From Verrucomicrobia bacterium Tous-C9LFEB (GTDB lineage: Bacteria; Verrucomicrobiota; Verrucomicrobiia; Methylacidiphilales; UBA1321), in NCBI GenBank assembly GCA_002304345.1, contig NEUU01000003.1, positions 186,001 to 250,000 of the forward strand: a DNA stretch of 64,000 nucleotides, written 5' to 3'. Shown piece by piece: positions 35,125 through 44,429 of this stretch (position 1 is the first letter of the stretch; every line of letters begins with the position of its first letter). The notes beneath the pieces are model-generated. The model was not told the DNA's origin. It made no database searches and saw nothing but the letters and a program-made list of their open reading frames with translations. The position numbers and the translations under genes were made by a program.

Positions 35125-36687
35125 CTAGCGGATCTTCGGCGTGAGGTAGTGGGTGAGCTTCTCAATCGGGATACGCTCCTGCTTCATCGTGTCGCGATGG
35201 CGCAGGGTGACGGTATCCTTTTGACCGGCGAATTCGCCGTCCTTCGCGCCTTCGAGAGTCTCGAAGTCGATGGTGATACCATAGGGCGTACCGGCTTCGT
35301 CCATGCGACGGTAGCGGCGGCCGATGGCTCCGGCTTCGTCGTAGAAGGTGGTCATGTAGGGACGCAGCAGTTCCTGCACGGCCTTGGCTTTGGCGACGAG
35401 TTCGGGCTTGTTCTTGAGCAGCGGAAAGATACCGACCTTGATCGGGGCCATGCGGGGGTGGAAGCGCATGACGACGCGCGTTTCGCTGTTGCCCTTGTCG
35501 TCGGTGACGACTTCCTCATCGTACGCTTCGCAGAGGAGGGCGAGGATGGTGCGGTCGACGCCGGCGCTGGGTTCCACCACGTGGGGGAGGAACTTGGTCT
35601 TGGTCTCTTCGTCGAAGTATTCGAGCGGCTTGCCGCTGGCTTCGGCGTGTTGCTTCAGATCGTAGTCCGTGCGGTAGGCGATGCCTTCGAGTTCCTGAAT
35701 GCCGAAGGGGAATTCGTACTCGAGGTCATAGGTGCCCTGCGAGTAGAACGCGCGGTCGGCTTCGGAGATGGTCTTGACGTGGATCTTGTCGCGGGGGATG
35801 CCGATCGCTTCGTACCAGGCGAGGCGGTCTTCCTTCCACTTTTCGAGCCATTCGAAACCGGCGCCCGGCTTGACGAAAAATTCGACTTCCATTTGCTCGA
35901 ATTCACGCGAGCGGAAGATGAAGTTGCGGGGGTTGATTTCGTTGCGGAACGACTTGCCGATCTGCGCAATGCCGAAGGGCAATTTCTTGCGCGCCACTTC
36001 GAGGACGTTCTTGAACTGGACGAACATCGCCTGCGCGGTTTCGGGGCGCAGGTACGTAATCGCGGAGTCGTTTTCGACCGGGCCGACATACGTCTTGAAC
36101 ATCAGGTTGAACGTGCGCGGTTCGGAAAGCTGCGCGCCGTTCTCGGGGTTGAACCCAACGGAGTCGGTCACCTTCTCGGTGCGGTCTTCAATCGGGTTGA
36201 TCAACTTGGGGGATTCGAGGTTCGAGCCTTGGGCGTAGAATTCGCGGGCGAGCTTCTTCGCCTTCTCGGAATGTTCGCCGTCGCGGACGAGGACGCCGAA
36301 GGTCTTGTCGGACTTCCAGTTTTGTTCCGGGGCTTCCGCGCCCTTGAACCAATGGACCGTGCCGGACTGCGGATCGATCTGGTCCGCGCGGTAACGCTTC
36401 TTCGTCACGAGACACTCGGTGAGCGGATCGGAGAAGGTGGCTTCGTGACCGCTGGCGCGCCAGACCGCGCGGTTCATCAGGATCGAGCCGTCCATGCCCA
36501 CGATGTCATCGCGGTACTGGGTCATGCTCTTCCACCAGAAGTCCTTCAGGTTACGCTTCAGGTCGGCCCCGAGCGGGCCGTAATCCCACGCTCCGTTGAG
36601 ACCCCCGTAAATTTCCGAAGATTGAAAGATGAAGCCGCGCCGTTTGCATAGGGCGACAATTTTTTCCATTTTGTCAGCGTCCGCCAT
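35125..36687 (-). CDS. glyQS: Glycyl-tRNA synthetase, dimeric (eukaryote/archaea-like) type
   Basis: 520 aa class II synthetase. Motifs are FIFQSSEIYGGLNGAWDYGP at the N-terminus, YLRPETAQAMFVQFKNV (motif 2 region), KSFRNEINPRNFIFRSREFE, EFPFGIQELEGIAYRTDYDL and the motif 3 PSAGVDRTILALL. The anticodon-binding domain follows from about residue 400 (KVGIFPLLKNKPELVAKAKA). It charges tRNA-Gly with glycine. It is a single-chain alpha2 enzyme rather than the alpha/beta GlyQ+GlyS type. Leftward, divergent from the small RHH gene. Confidence 0.97.
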   Translation of the reverse strand: MADADKMEKIVALCKRRGFIFQSSEIYGGLNGAWDYGPLGADLKRNLKDFWWKSMTQYRDDIVGMDGSILMNRAVWRASGHEATFSDPLTECLVTKKRYRADQIDPQSGTVHWFKGAEAPEQNWKSDKTFGVLVRDGEHSEKAKKLAREFYAQGSNLESPKLINPIEDRTEKVTDSVGFNPENGAQLSEPRTFNLMFKTYVGPVENDSAITYLRPETAQAMFVQFKNVLEVARKKLPFGIAQIGKSFRNEINPRNFIFRSREFEQMEVEFFVKPGAGFEWLEKWKEDRLAWYEAIGIPRDKIHVKTISEADRAFYSQGTYDLEYEFPFGIQELEGIAYRTDYDLKQHAEASGKPLEYFDEETKTKFLPHVVEPSAGVDRTILALLCEAYDEEVVTDDKGNSETRVVMRFHPRMAPIKVGIFPLLKNKPELVAKAKAVQELLRPYMTTFYDEAGAIGRRYRRMDEAGTPYGITIDFETLEGAKDGEFAGQKDTVTLRHRDTMKQERIPIEKLTHYLTPKIR

Positions 36688-36900
36688 AAGGGGTTCATCA
36701 TTCCGGCTAGAAGAAAATGAAGCAAGAGTTTTTCGGCGCCCATACCGATGTAATTGCTATAAATGAGTCGACGGCGGTTGACTTTATTATGTTCTGTAGT
36801 TAATTGATACGATCAAGATATAATATTAGGTAAAATAATAACACTTACCCGCCTCGTAGTTCGAGAGGTTTCTAGGGGATAACGCAGGGGAGGCACTACC

Positions 36901-37077
36901 ATGAAAACCAGTGGAAAGAGCAAGAAATCCAATAGTTCATGCGGGATAATAGTTGATTTAAGCCCGGAAGAAAAACGGGCGTTGAAGTCCAAAGCGCGCC
37001 ATTACGGCATCAGCACCACCGATTTTGTTCGTACCGTGGTGAATGAGTATTTCGCTCTCGACGTCGCGAAGCGTTGA
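36901..37077 (+). CDS. Small ribbon-helix-helix-like protein
   Basis: 58 aa frame with a good ribosome binding site (AGGGGAGG at 36886-36893, seven bases from the ATG). The sequence runs MKTSGKSKKSNSSC, then GIIVDLSPEEKRALKSKARH and YGISTTDFVRTVVNEYF. A beta strand followed by two helices is the Arc/CopG/MetJ ribbon-helix-helix pattern. It is probably a DNA-binding protein, for example an antitoxin or autoregulator, but no toxin gene is next to it. The upstream AT-rich spacer contains TATAAT at 36819-36824. It ends seven bases before the convergent queG gene ends. Confidence 0.7.
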   Translation: MKTSGKSKKSNSSCGIIVDLSPEEKRALKSKARHYGISTTDFVRTVVNEYFALDVAKR

Positions 37078-37083
37078 GAGTGG

Positions 37084-38109
37084 TCAGGTCGTTGTGCGTT
37101 CTCGAATGCGCGCAACGGCCCACGCGGCATGTTCACGCACGAGCGGTTCCTCATCGCTCAGTGCGCGATGTAAGGCGGGCAGGTCGTCCGCCGTGCCGAT
37201 ATTTCCAAGGACGACACAGACATTGCGCAGCAGCCCACGCCGTTTGACGCGCAGAATGGGACTGCCCGCGAAACGTTGTTTGAATTCCTGCGGACTCAAC
37301 GCGAGATAATCGCGGAGGTCGAGTTGGGTTGAAGCCGTGGCGGCGAAACGCAATTCCTGCGATTGCTTCGCGAAGCGATTCCATGGGCAAACGGTGAGAC
37401 ATTCCTCGCAGCCGTAGAGGTGATCCCCGATGAGCGGGCGCAGTTCCTCGGGGATCGAACCCTTCAGTTCGATGGTGAGATAGGAAATACAACGGCGCGC
37501 GTCCAGTTCATAGGGAGCGGTTATGGCCTGCGTGGGGCAGACATCGATGCAGCGGGTGCACGAGCCGCAACGGTCGCGGGCCGGTTCATCGGCGGGCAGA
37601 TCGAGCGTGGTGAGAATCTCACCGAGGAACAACCACGGGCCGAACTTCGCATTGAGCAACATCGTACTCTTCGCCTGCCAGCCGAGTCCTGCGAGTTGGG
37701 CGACATTCTTTTCCAGTACCGGCCCGGTGTCGGCATAGAATTTATGCGACCCTCCCGCGGTGGCGGTGAGCCAACCCTGAAAGGCGGCGAGCTTCTCCTC
37801 GAAGAGCGTGTGGTAATCCTCGCCCAGCGCGTAGGTGGCGATGCGGCCTCGGCGCGTGGGGGCGGGTTGATAATGATTGAGCCCCACCGCGATCACGCTG
37901 CGCGCCTCGGGCAGGACCTGTTGCGGATCGGTCCGGCGTTGCGGATCGCGCGCCAGCCAACCCATTTCGCCGTGGCGTCCGTCGGTAATCCACTGCTGAT
38001 AATACTCCGCCTGCGCGGGTCGCGTGGCTGCCGCAATGCCGCAAAGATCAAAGCCCAAGGCGCGGGCCTGATCCTTGATCTGCGTGGCGGTGAGAGTGGT
38101 GGGAGGCAT
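37084..38109 (-). CDS. queG: Epoxyqueuosine reductase
   Basis: 341 aa. The N-terminal cobalamin-binding domain has the features of QueG (ARALGFDLCGIAAATRP, HGEMGWLARDPQRRTDPQQV, VIAVGLNHY, FYADTGPVLEK). Two [4Fe-4S] motifs follow: CGSCTRCIDVCPTQAI and CGCEEC-type YGCEECLTVCPWN. The C-terminal helices (DLPALHRALSDEEPLVREHA) are the HEAT-like part. It catalyses the last step of queuosine synthesis, reducing epoxyqueuosine in tRNA. Length and motifs are normal. No other que genes are nearby. Confidence 0.96.
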   Translation of the reverse strand: MPPTTLTATQIKDQARALGFDLCGIAAATRPAQAEYYQQWITDGRHGEMGWLARDPQRRTDPQQVLPEARSVIAVGLNHYQPAPTRRGRIATYALGEDYHTLFEEKLAAFQGWLTATAGGSHKFYADTGPVLEKNVAQLAGLGWQAKSTMLLNAKFGPWLFLGEILTTLDLPADEPARDRCGSCTRCIDVCPTQAITAPYELDARRCISYLTIELKGSIPEELRPLIGDHLYGCEECLTVCPWNRFAKQSQELRFAATASTQLDLRDYLALSPQEFKQRFAGSPILRVKRRGLLRNVCVVLGNIGTADDLPALHRALSDEEPLVREHAAWAVARIRERTTT

Positions 38110-38118
38110 GGGGACAAA

Positions 38119-38267
38119 GGAGTCTATCAGGAACTCAGGAAATCATGAAGGGAAAGGAAAAGGTGGCTTGAATCACAAAACTCAGTGGGCTCACCGAAGT
38201 GGAGAAGCTATCACGTGTTGATTCGCCGCCCCCGTTTTCTTGATTTCCTGAGTTCCTGATAAACTCC
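38119..38267. repeat. Hairpin-ended intergenic repeat, family 1, copy 2
   Basis: 149 bp with near-perfect inverted ends of about 30 nt (GGAGTCTATCAGGAACTCAG... against ...CTGAGTTCCTGATAAACTCC). Homologous to 7539-7687. It fills the spacer between divergent queG and the hydrolase gene. Confidence 0.7.
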
Positions 38268-38308
38268 TTTTCTTGGCTTGTGCATGGAAGGTGGTAGGGT
38301 GTGCTGCC

Positions 38309-39208
38309 ATGCCGAAGCCACGGGAAGATATCACATTCGAAAGCGGTGGACTGCGTTGCGCGGGTTGGTTCTATCGTCCCGAGGGACCGGGGCCTTATCC
38401 CTGCGTGGTTCTGGCACATGGCCTCGGCGGCATCCGTTCCCATCGGCTCGACCAATATTCCCAAGCATTCGCCGCAGCGGGCATTGCCGCCTTGGCTTTT
38501 GATTACCGCTACTTCGGCGACAGCGAAGGCGAGCCGCGCCTGCTTGTTTCGATCTCGCGCCAACTCGCTGATTACGAAGCCGCACTCCATTGGGTGTGGG
38601 CCCATCCCGAGATCGATCCGAAGCGCGTCGCGGTGTGGGGCTCGTCTTTCAGCGGCGGTCACGTCATGGCCCTCGCGGCGAAGCATCCACAGATCGCCGC
38701 CGCCGTGGCGCAATGCCCCTTCACCGATGGCGTAGGCGATGGACTCAAGATGCGCAGCGTCTGGCAATCGCTCCGGCTCACGGTGGCAGGCGTTTACGAT
38801 CAACTGCGCGGGTTGCTGGGACTTTCTCCCTTCTACGTCGCTACGGTGGGAGCACCGGGAAGTCTCGCGGCGTTGAACCGCCCCGGTGCGTTGGAAGGTT
38901 ATTTGGAAGTCGCGAAAGCGGGTGGTCACGGCGAGGAATGGAAACCACTGATTACCGCACGCACGCTGATCCGGATTCCGTTTTACCGACCCATCACGCA
39001 GACGGAAAAGATTTTGTGTCCGCTCCTGATTTGCGTCTGTGAAGCCGATACAGAAGTGATTCCTGAGTCTGCGCACCGGGCCGCGAAGCGTGCTCCTCGG
39101 GGAGAATCGAAAGGCTATCCGCTGACCCATTTTCAGATCTATCTCGGTGACAATTTTGCGTCCGTCGTGGGCGATCAGATTTCCTTTCTTAAGAAGCACT
39201 TGATTTAA
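38309..39208 (+). CDS. Alpha/beta hydrolase
   Basis: 299 aa from the ATG at 38309. A TTG further upstream adds 12 residues that are not family-like. The oxyanion-side motif is VVLAHGLGGIRSHRLDQYSQ, and the nucleophile elbow VAVWGSSFSGGHVMALAA (GxSxG, Ser about residue 113). The acid Asp is in LLICVCEADTEVIPE and the His in PLTHFQIY. Similar to dienelactone-hydrolase/X-Pro-dipeptidyl-peptidase-like hydrolases without signal peptide. Substrate unknown. Confidence 0.9.
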   Translation: MPKPREDITFESGGLRCAGWFYRPEGPGPYPCVVLAHGLGGIRSHRLDQYSQAFAAAGIAALAFDYRYFGDSEGEPRLLVSISRQLADYEAALHWVWAHPEIDPKRVAVWGSSFSGGHVMALAAKHPQIAAAVAQCPFTDGVGDGLKMRSVWQSLRLTVAGVYDQLRGLLGLSPFYVATVGAPGSLAALNRPGALEGYLEVAKAGGHGEEWKPLITARTLIRIPFYRPITQTEKILCPLLICVCEADTEVIPESAHRAAKRAPRGESKGYPLTHFQIYLGDNFASVVGDQISFLKKHLI

Positions 39209-39295
39209 GCCGAGGTAATAACATCAAATAATAAAGGAAAACGTTTTTTTGTGCTTGCCAAAACGGCAGGCTTAGCTCTTAATCTGCACAGGTTT

Positions 39296-39634
39296 ATGCC
39301 GAATCTTACGAAACGAGACCTAGTCATCCGGATCAGCAATGAGACCGGAATGGTGCAACAGGATGTCCTGAACGTCATTCAAAAGACGTTGGATTACCTG
39401 ACGGAAAGCCTTGCCAAAGGGCAGTCCGTAGAACTCCGTAACTTCGGTGTGTTTGAAGTCAAACTCCGCAAGGCGCGTGTGGGGCGCAACCCTAACAAGC
39501 CCGAGAATGACGTGCCCATCCCTCCGCGTGCCGTGGTCAAGTTCAAGGCCGGTAAAGAGATGAAGGCGAAAGTAATGAAACTTTCCGAGGATCTTTCTTC
39601 CAAGCCCGCCTCGGATCAGCCCGAGAATCCCTAG
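39296..39634 (+). CDS. HU/IHF-family DNA-binding protein
   Basis: 112 aa from the ATG at 39296, with AGG six bases upstream. A GTG further upstream falls in the promoter region. The core LTKRDLVIRISNETGMVQQD, then VELRNFGVFEVKLRKARVGR and NP is the histone-like beta-arm with the intercalating Pro, as in HU/IHF. The C-terminal 25 residues are Ser/Lys-rich and not part of the fold. It bends DNA and organises the nucleoid. A plausible promoter is TTGCCA (39255-39260), 17 bp, CTTAAT (39278-39283). Confidence 0.95.
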   Translation: MPNLTKRDLVIRISNETGMVQQDVLNVIQKTLDYLTESLAKGQSVELRNFGVFEVKLRKARVGRNPNKPENDVPIPPRAVVKFKAGKEMKAKVMKLSEDLSSKPASDQPENP

Positions 39635-39682
39635 TCCCCCGAGCCTCGTTTCGCTCGTTTGGACTTACGGTAACCATTCTCC

Positions 39683-40894
39683 ATGCCCTCACTCCCCGGG
39701 TTTCGCGATTTCTACCCGGCGGACTGCGCCCTGCGTAATACGGTTTTCGCCGCATGGCGTTCCACGGCCCAGCGTTACGGCTTTGTCGAATACGACGGCC
39801 CCCCCCTCGAAGAACTCGAACTCTACACCAAGAAATCGGGCGAGGAAATCGTCGGCCAGCTTTACCATTTTGTCGACAAGGGCGAGCGCGCCGTGGCGAT
39901 GCGGTCCGAGATGACCCCCACGCTGGCCCGCATGGTGGCCGCGCAACACCGCGATTACAAGAAGCCGATCAAGTGGTTTTCCATCCCGCAAGTCTTTCGC
40001 TACGAACGCATGCAGCGCGGTCGCCTGCGCGAGCACTACCAGTTCAACTGCGATCTGATCGGCGAAGCGAGCCTCGAAGCGGACGTGGAGTTGATCGCTC
40101 TCTGCATCGATACTCTCCGCGCTTTCGGCCTGAATGAGAAAGATTTCGTTATTCGCCTGAGCGACCGCCAGTTCTGGGTGGACTTCCTGAAGTCCAAGCA
40201 AGTGCCGGAAGACAAATGGTACGACGTTTTTCAAGCGATTGATAAATCGGAGCGTCAGCCCCGCGAGAAAACAGCCGAACTTCTGGGCGCTCTCGCCGAG
40301 GAAGTGCTGAACATTCTCGAGCACGGTGCCGCGAGCGAACGGCTCGATGTGGTCGAGAACGGTCTCAAGGCGCGCGGTCTTGGCGAGTACGTGAAGCGCG
40401 ATTTCACCGTCGTGCGCGGTCTCGCCTATTATACCGGCGTCGTTTTCGAAGCGTTTGACCGCAGCGGCGAATTCCGCGCCATCGCGGGCGGCGGTCGCTA
40501 CGACAATCTCCTTAACAATTTGGGCGGAGTCGATCTTCCCGCGCTCGGCTTCGGCATGGGCGATGTGGTGCTCACCGAACTCCTCAAGCAAAAGGGTCTG
40601 CTCAAACCTTCGACCGCCTCCATCCAAGCTTTTGTGGTCATTCCCGACGAAGCGTTCCGCGCCGAAGCGGCGGGAGTGCTGCAAACTTTGCGCGATGCCG
40701 GCATTGCCGCCGACATGCCGCTCTCGCCCGCCAAGATGGGCAAACAATTTCAATCCGCCGAAGAACGTGGCGCCAAGCACGCCGTCGTCGTCGATGCGGA
40801 AATCAAGAACGGCAAGGTCGCCGTCAAGACGCTGGCGGATCGCAAGCAGGATGTCGTCGAGCTGGCAAATCTCGTTTCTGTTTTAAAGTCGTAA
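39683..40894 (+). CDS. hisS: Histidyl-tRNA synthetase
   Basis: 403 aa, slightly shorter than E. coli HisRS. Class II motifs are GFRDFYPADCALRNTVFAAW, EMTPTLARMVAAQ, FSIPQVFRYERMQRGRLREH and YQFNCDLIGE. The His-specific motif is VVRGLAYYTGVVFEAF, and GGGRYDNLL is motif 3. The C-terminal anticodon-binding domain starts near 320 (QAFVVIPDEAFRAEAAGVLQ). It charges tRNA-His. It is followed 165 bp later by aspS, a common bacterial pairing. Confidence 0.97.
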   Translation: MPSLPGFRDFYPADCALRNTVFAAWRSTAQRYGFVEYDGPPLEELELYTKKSGEEIVGQLYHFVDKGERAVAMRSEMTPTLARMVAAQHRDYKKPIKWFSIPQVFRYERMQRGRLREHYQFNCDLIGEASLEADVELIALCIDTLRAFGLNEKDFVIRLSDRQFWVDFLKSKQVPEDKWYDVFQAIDKSERQPREKTAELLGALAEEVLNILEHGAASERLDVVENGLKARGLGEYVKRDFTVVRGLAYYTGVVFEAFDRSGEFRAIAGGGRYDNLLNNLGGVDLPALGFGMGDVVLTELLKQKGLLKPSTASIQAFVVIPDEAFRAEAAGVLQTLRDAGIAADMPLSPAKMGKQFQSAEERGAKHAVVVDAEIKNGKVAVKTLADRKQDVVELANLVSVLKS

Positions 40895-40902
40895 GAAGCG
40901 GA

Positions 40903-40993
40903 AGTCCGCAGATTTCGCCGATTAAAAGAAGGCAGATTTTTTGGGTTTCTGACTAAAAGGCCTTTTGCCTTGAATCTGCGAAATCTGCGGATG
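40903..40993. repeat. Inverted repeat between hisS and aspS
   Basis: TCCGCAGATTTCG-CCGATT on the left mirrors AATC-TGCGAAATCTGCGGA on the right around an AT-rich spacer of about 45 bp. It may act as a processing or attenuation structure between the two synthetase genes, or be a mobile hairpin. Confidence 0.5.
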
Positions 40994-41059
40994 CTCCCCC
41001 TCGCTGCTTTTATGCTTTTCACAACGGGAGTTTGCCCGTTTACTGTAGGGCTTCCCCTT

Positions 41060-42826
41060 ATGTCCAAATACCGTTCTCATCGCTGTAACGAACTGCGCAA
41101 AGCCAATGTCGACCAGGAAGTGCGCCTGGCCGGTTGGATTCACAACAAGCGCGATCACGGCGGCGTTCTCTTCATCGATTTGCGTGACCACTACGGCCTG
41201 ACCCAGATTGTCGTGCCGCCGGAACTGCCGTTCCAGAGCGAACTGGCCCACATGACCAAGGAATCGGTCGTCTCGGTCGTCGGCACGGTCAAGCCCCGTC
41301 CCGAGGGCAGCACGAACCCGAATCTCCCCACGGGCGAGATCGAAGTCTTCGTCACGCAGTACGAACTGCTCAGCAAGGCCGAGCCGCTCCCGATGAATGT
41401 TTTCCCCGAGGATATCACCCCGGAAGACACGCGCCTGAAGTACCGCTTCCTCGATTTGCGCCGTTCGAAGATCCACAAGAATATCGTCCTGCGCTCCCAG
41501 ATCATCGCCAGCATGCGCCGCCGCATGACGGAGATGGGCTTCAACGAATTCCAGACGCCCATTCTCACCTCGTCCTCGCCCGAAGGCGCGCGCGACTTTC
41601 TCGTGCCGTCGCGTTTGCACCCCGGCGAATTTTACGCGTTGCCGCAGGCTCCGCAGCAGTTCAAGCAGCTCTTGATGGTCAGCGGTTTCGATCGCTACTT
41701 CCAGATCGCCCCGTGTTTCCGCGATGAGGACGCCCGCGCGGATCGTTCCCCCGGCGAATTCTATCAACTCGATGTCGAGATGAGCTTCGTCACACAGGAC
41801 GAGATCTTCGCCGCGATGGAAAACCTCATGACCGGACTCTTCACCGAGTTCAGCACGGCTCAGATCACACCCGCGCCGTTCCCGCGCATTCCGTTTGCCG
41901 AAGCGATGCTCAAGTACGGCTCCGACAAGCCCGACTTGCGCATTCCCTTCACCATCAGCGACGCCACCGACCTCTTCGCCCAGAGCGAATTCAAGGCCTT
42001 CGCGGGCAAGACAGTTCGCGTGCTGCCCGTGCCGGACATCGCCGACAAGCCCCGCTCCTTCTTCGACGAATTGCAGGAACAGGCCAAGCTCCTCGGCGCG
42101 GTCGGCCTCGCATGGATCACCGTCCAACCCGACGGCTCGCTCAAGGGCCCGATCGCCAAGTTCATCACCGAAGAGGCCAAGACACAGCTCCTCGCCCGCA
42201 CTGGTGCGAAGACTGGCGCGGCCCTGTTCTTCTCGGCTGACCCGGTCGAATTGACCGCCGCGAAGCTTCTCGGCGATATGCGCAATTACATCGCCGCCAA
42301 GCTCGATGTCATCGATCCGAACGTCTTCAAGTTCTGTTGGATCGTCGATTTCCCGATGTTCGAAAAGGACCCGGAAACAGGCAAGGCCGCGTTCAGTCAC
42401 AATCCGTTCTCCATGCCGCAGGGCGGGATGGACGCGTTGCTCAATCAGGACCCACTCACGATCAAGGCCTACCAGTACGACATCGTCTGCAACGGTATTG
42501 AACTCTCCAGCGGCGCGATCCGTAATCACGTGCCCGAGATCATGTACAAGGCGTTCGAAATCGCCGGGTACGGTCCCGAGGTGGTCGACAAGAAATTCGG
42601 CGGCATGATCAACGCCTTCAAGTGCGGCGCTCCGCCCCACGGTGGTATCGCCCCTGGCGTTGACCGTATCGTGATGCTCCTCGCCAACGAGAAGACCATC
42701 CGCGAAGTCATCGCTTTCCCGCTGACCCAGAACGCACGCGATCTACTGATGAACGCGCCCGCTCCGGCCACGGAAAAGCAGCTCCGCGAGGTGCACGTCA
42801 CCATCCGCAAGCCGATCAAAATCTAG
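41060..42826 (+). CDS. aspS: Aspartyl-tRNA synthetase (bacterial type)
   Basis: 588 aa from the ATG at 41060. The longer frame upstream runs through the inverted repeat. An N-terminal OB-fold anticodon domain ([20 protein letters not shown]) is followed by the class II core ([60 protein letters not shown]). The GAD insertion domain of bacterial AspRS follows from about 290, and motif 3 is [17 protein letters not shown]. It charges tRNA-Asp. Whether it also charges tRNA-Asn cannot be decided here. Confidence 0.97.
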   Translation: MSKYRSHRCNELRKANVDQEVRLAGWIHNKRDHGGVLFIDLRDHYGLTQIVVPPELPFQSELAHMTKESVVSVVGTVKPRPEGSTNPNLPTGEIEVFVTQYELLSKAEPLPMNVFPEDITPEDTRLKYRFLDLRRSKIHKNIVLRSQIIASMRRRMTEMGFNEFQTPILTSSSPEGARDFLVPSRLHPGEFYALPQAPQQFKQLLMVSGFDRYFQIAPCFRDEDARADRSPGEFYQLDVEMSFVTQDEIFAAMENLMTGLFTEFSTAQITPAPFPRIPFAEAMLKYGSDKPDLRIPFTISDATDLFAQSEFKAFAGKTVRVLPVPDIADKPRSFFDELQEQAKLLGAVGLAWITVQPDGSLKGPIAKFITEEAKTQLLARTGAKTGAALFFSADPVELTAAKLLGDMRNYIAAKLDVIDPNVFKFCWIVDFPMFEKDPETGKAAFSHNPFSMPQGGMDALLNQDPLTIKAYQYDIVCNGIELSSGAIRNHVPEIMYKAFEIAGYGPEVVDKKFGGMINAFKCGAPPHGGIAPGVDRIVMLLANEKTIREVIAFPLTQNARDLLMNAPAPATEKQLREVHVTIRKPIKI

Positions 42827-42838
42827 CAGGTCTGAGCC

Positions 42839-42877
42839 CTGCACCCAGTAGCTGGCGCGCGGTGCGCGCCGCTTTTG
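42839..42877. repeat. REP-like GC-rich repeat after aspS
   Basis: CACCCAGTAGCTGGCGCGCG followed by GTGCGCGCCGC, matching the second half of the repeats after nifS and mazG. Confidence 0.5.
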
Positions 42878-42966
42878 GCTATACAACAGCGTTTTGCAGG
42901 CAGGAATCCCTTCTAACTAAGAGAGGGGTAACACGGAGCGATGGAGGGAATCAGGTGAGGGTTTCT

Positions 42967-43836
42967 ATGAGCACGAAGCAACGTGACTGGCTAAAGCCGC
43001 AGTTGATTGTGATTTTCGTCGGATTCTTTTGGATGTCTTTGCTCTCTGGAATGGCGCAACTGCTTCACGTGAGCCATTCTAGTTACGACTTGAAGGAAGA
43101 CGAACTCAAGAGCCTTAAGCAGAAAGCTGAGATAGGAGACGCTGAGGCTGCTTGGCGGATCCATCTCTACTACGCTATTGAATTGCATGAAGGGAACTCG
43201 TCAAACGACTGGGCTCGCAGGGCCGCTAAGCTCGGACATCCTCAGGGACAACGGATAGTGGCTGACGGTATCAAAAGAAGCCGCGAATCTTACGAAGGTT
43301 TTGGAGCAACAGCTCAAGATGCTGTTCGCAATTTATTGGAGAAAGCCAGTCGATCCTCATCTCAAGCGGGCTATGAATTAGGTTCGGCATATGCCGAAGG
43401 TTACTTCGGCAAACCCGATCCGATGCAAGCCCGGTACTATTTCAACCAATCTGCTGAAATGGGAGATTCGATGGCATGGCGAAAGATGGCTGAGTATTGC
43501 CATCACGGTGTGGGTGGTCCTCGCGACGATTCCTCGGCCTATTATTGGATTTCATTGGATGCTCGTTGCGTACATCCGGGATCGATTGGAGGTAAGGAGA
43601 TATGGGCGCTGCGAAACGAGATTTCGACTTCTTTGTCATTGGCGCAATTCGAGCAGCAGTGGAAACGGATCGATGCCTATATTGCAAACGTTCGCTCGGG
43701 CAAAGTGAAGCTGCCTTCGCCACCTTTTCTCAAAGGGCTGATTAAGTCGAAGGATTCTGACGAGGGCGAAGTACTTGCTGATAAACAGGAAGCTGAGCAT
43801 CGCGAGCAGATGCGCAAGAAGCTCACGCCTCAATAG
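42967..43836 (+). CDS. Sel1-repeat (TPR-like) protein, membrane-anchored
   Basis: 289 aa from the ATG at 42967, preceded by AGGTGAGGG at 42952-42960. Residues 15-37 form a single transmembrane helix (IVIFVGFFWMSLLSGMAQLL). The rest contains Sel1-like repeats: AEIGDAEAAWRIHLYYAIEL, AAKLGHPQGQRIVADGIKRS, AGYELGSAYAEGYFGKPDPM and AEMGDSMAWRKMAEYCHHGV. Such repeats mediate protein-protein contacts. Composition is less GC-rich than its neighbours. Function unknown. Confidence 0.82.
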   Translation: MSTKQRDWLKPQLIVIFVGFFWMSLLSGMAQLLHVSHSSYDLKEDELKSLKQKAEIGDAEAAWRIHLYYAIELHEGNSSNDWARRAAKLGHPQGQRIVADGIKRSRESYEGFGATAQDAVRNLLEKASRSSSQAGYELGSAYAEGYFGKPDPMQARYYFNQSAEMGDSMAWRKMAEYCHHGVGGPRDDSSAYYWISLDARCVHPGSIGGKEIWALRNEISTSLSLAQFEQQWKRIDAYIANVRSGKVKLPSPPFLKGLIKSKDSDEGEVLADKQEAEHREQMRKKLTPQ

Positions 43837-43919
43837 AGGCTTTGCGGGGCTATCTATCGCCGATAGGGATTGATTTTTCGGGTGATCATTCCGATGTAGT
43901 GAGGTAGGGGGCATCAGCC

Positions 43920-44429
43920 ATGTGGAGAATCCTACTTATTGGTTTGGCTCCGCTGTGGATCGTCGCACTTCACGCGGAACGCGTTGAAATCCCGAAGGCA
44001 AAGATCGCCTTCGAGCTTCCGGCGAGCGAATTTTGGCAAATCATTCCGGCCAGTCAGTTTCCCAACTCGGCGGCGAGCATGTGTTTCCCGCGATTACGGC
44101 ATGGCAGCACGACGATCAGCGTGGCGTTGTGGGAGTATGATTTCAATTCCCTCGACGCGCACATCCGCGCGTACTTTGAGCGGATGAACCGCTACGCTTC
44201 CGGGGCTTACACGCGGGAGCTGGACCGCTCGGATTTTTATACCAAATCCGGAATCTCGGGTGTGCGGTTGCGGGTGGAATCGGGCCGCGACGACGGCACG
44301 AAGTGGGAATTGCTGCGCTATGTTTTCAAGAATCGCGCGGGCATGGTGATCTGCATTTCAGCCAATGGGAATGCCCAGCAGATCGACAAGGTGATCAGTA
44401 ATATGGAGCTATTCGCACCGAACCGATGA
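43920..44429 (+). CDS. Hypothetical exported protein
   Basis: 169 aa. Residues 1-20 are a signal peptide (MWRILLIGLAPLWIVALHAE). The mature part is alpha/beta with no recognised domain (VEIPKAKIAFELPASEFWQI, LRYVFKNRAGMVICISANGN, QIDKVISNMELFAP). The pattern resembles small periplasmic proteins of the PsbP/DUF1795 kind, but I would not assign it. Last chromosomal-looking gene before the repeat and accessory region. Confidence 0.75.
   Translation: MWRILLIGLAPLWIVALHAERVEIPKAKIAFELPASEFWQIIPASQFPNSAASMCFPRLRHGSTTISVALWEYDFNSLDAHIRAYFERMNRYASGAYTRELDRSDFYTKSGISGVRLRVESGRDDGTKWELLRYVFKNRAGMVICISANGNAQQIDKVISNMELFAPNR

Noticed and set aside
34702-36651. 649-codon rightward open frame opposite glyQS
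   Set aside because: Antisense of glycyl-tRNA synthetase extended through intergenic repeats; no recognisable domain.
40922-42640. 572-codon leftward open frame opposite aspS
   Set aside because: Antisense shadow of aspartyl-tRNA synthetase.
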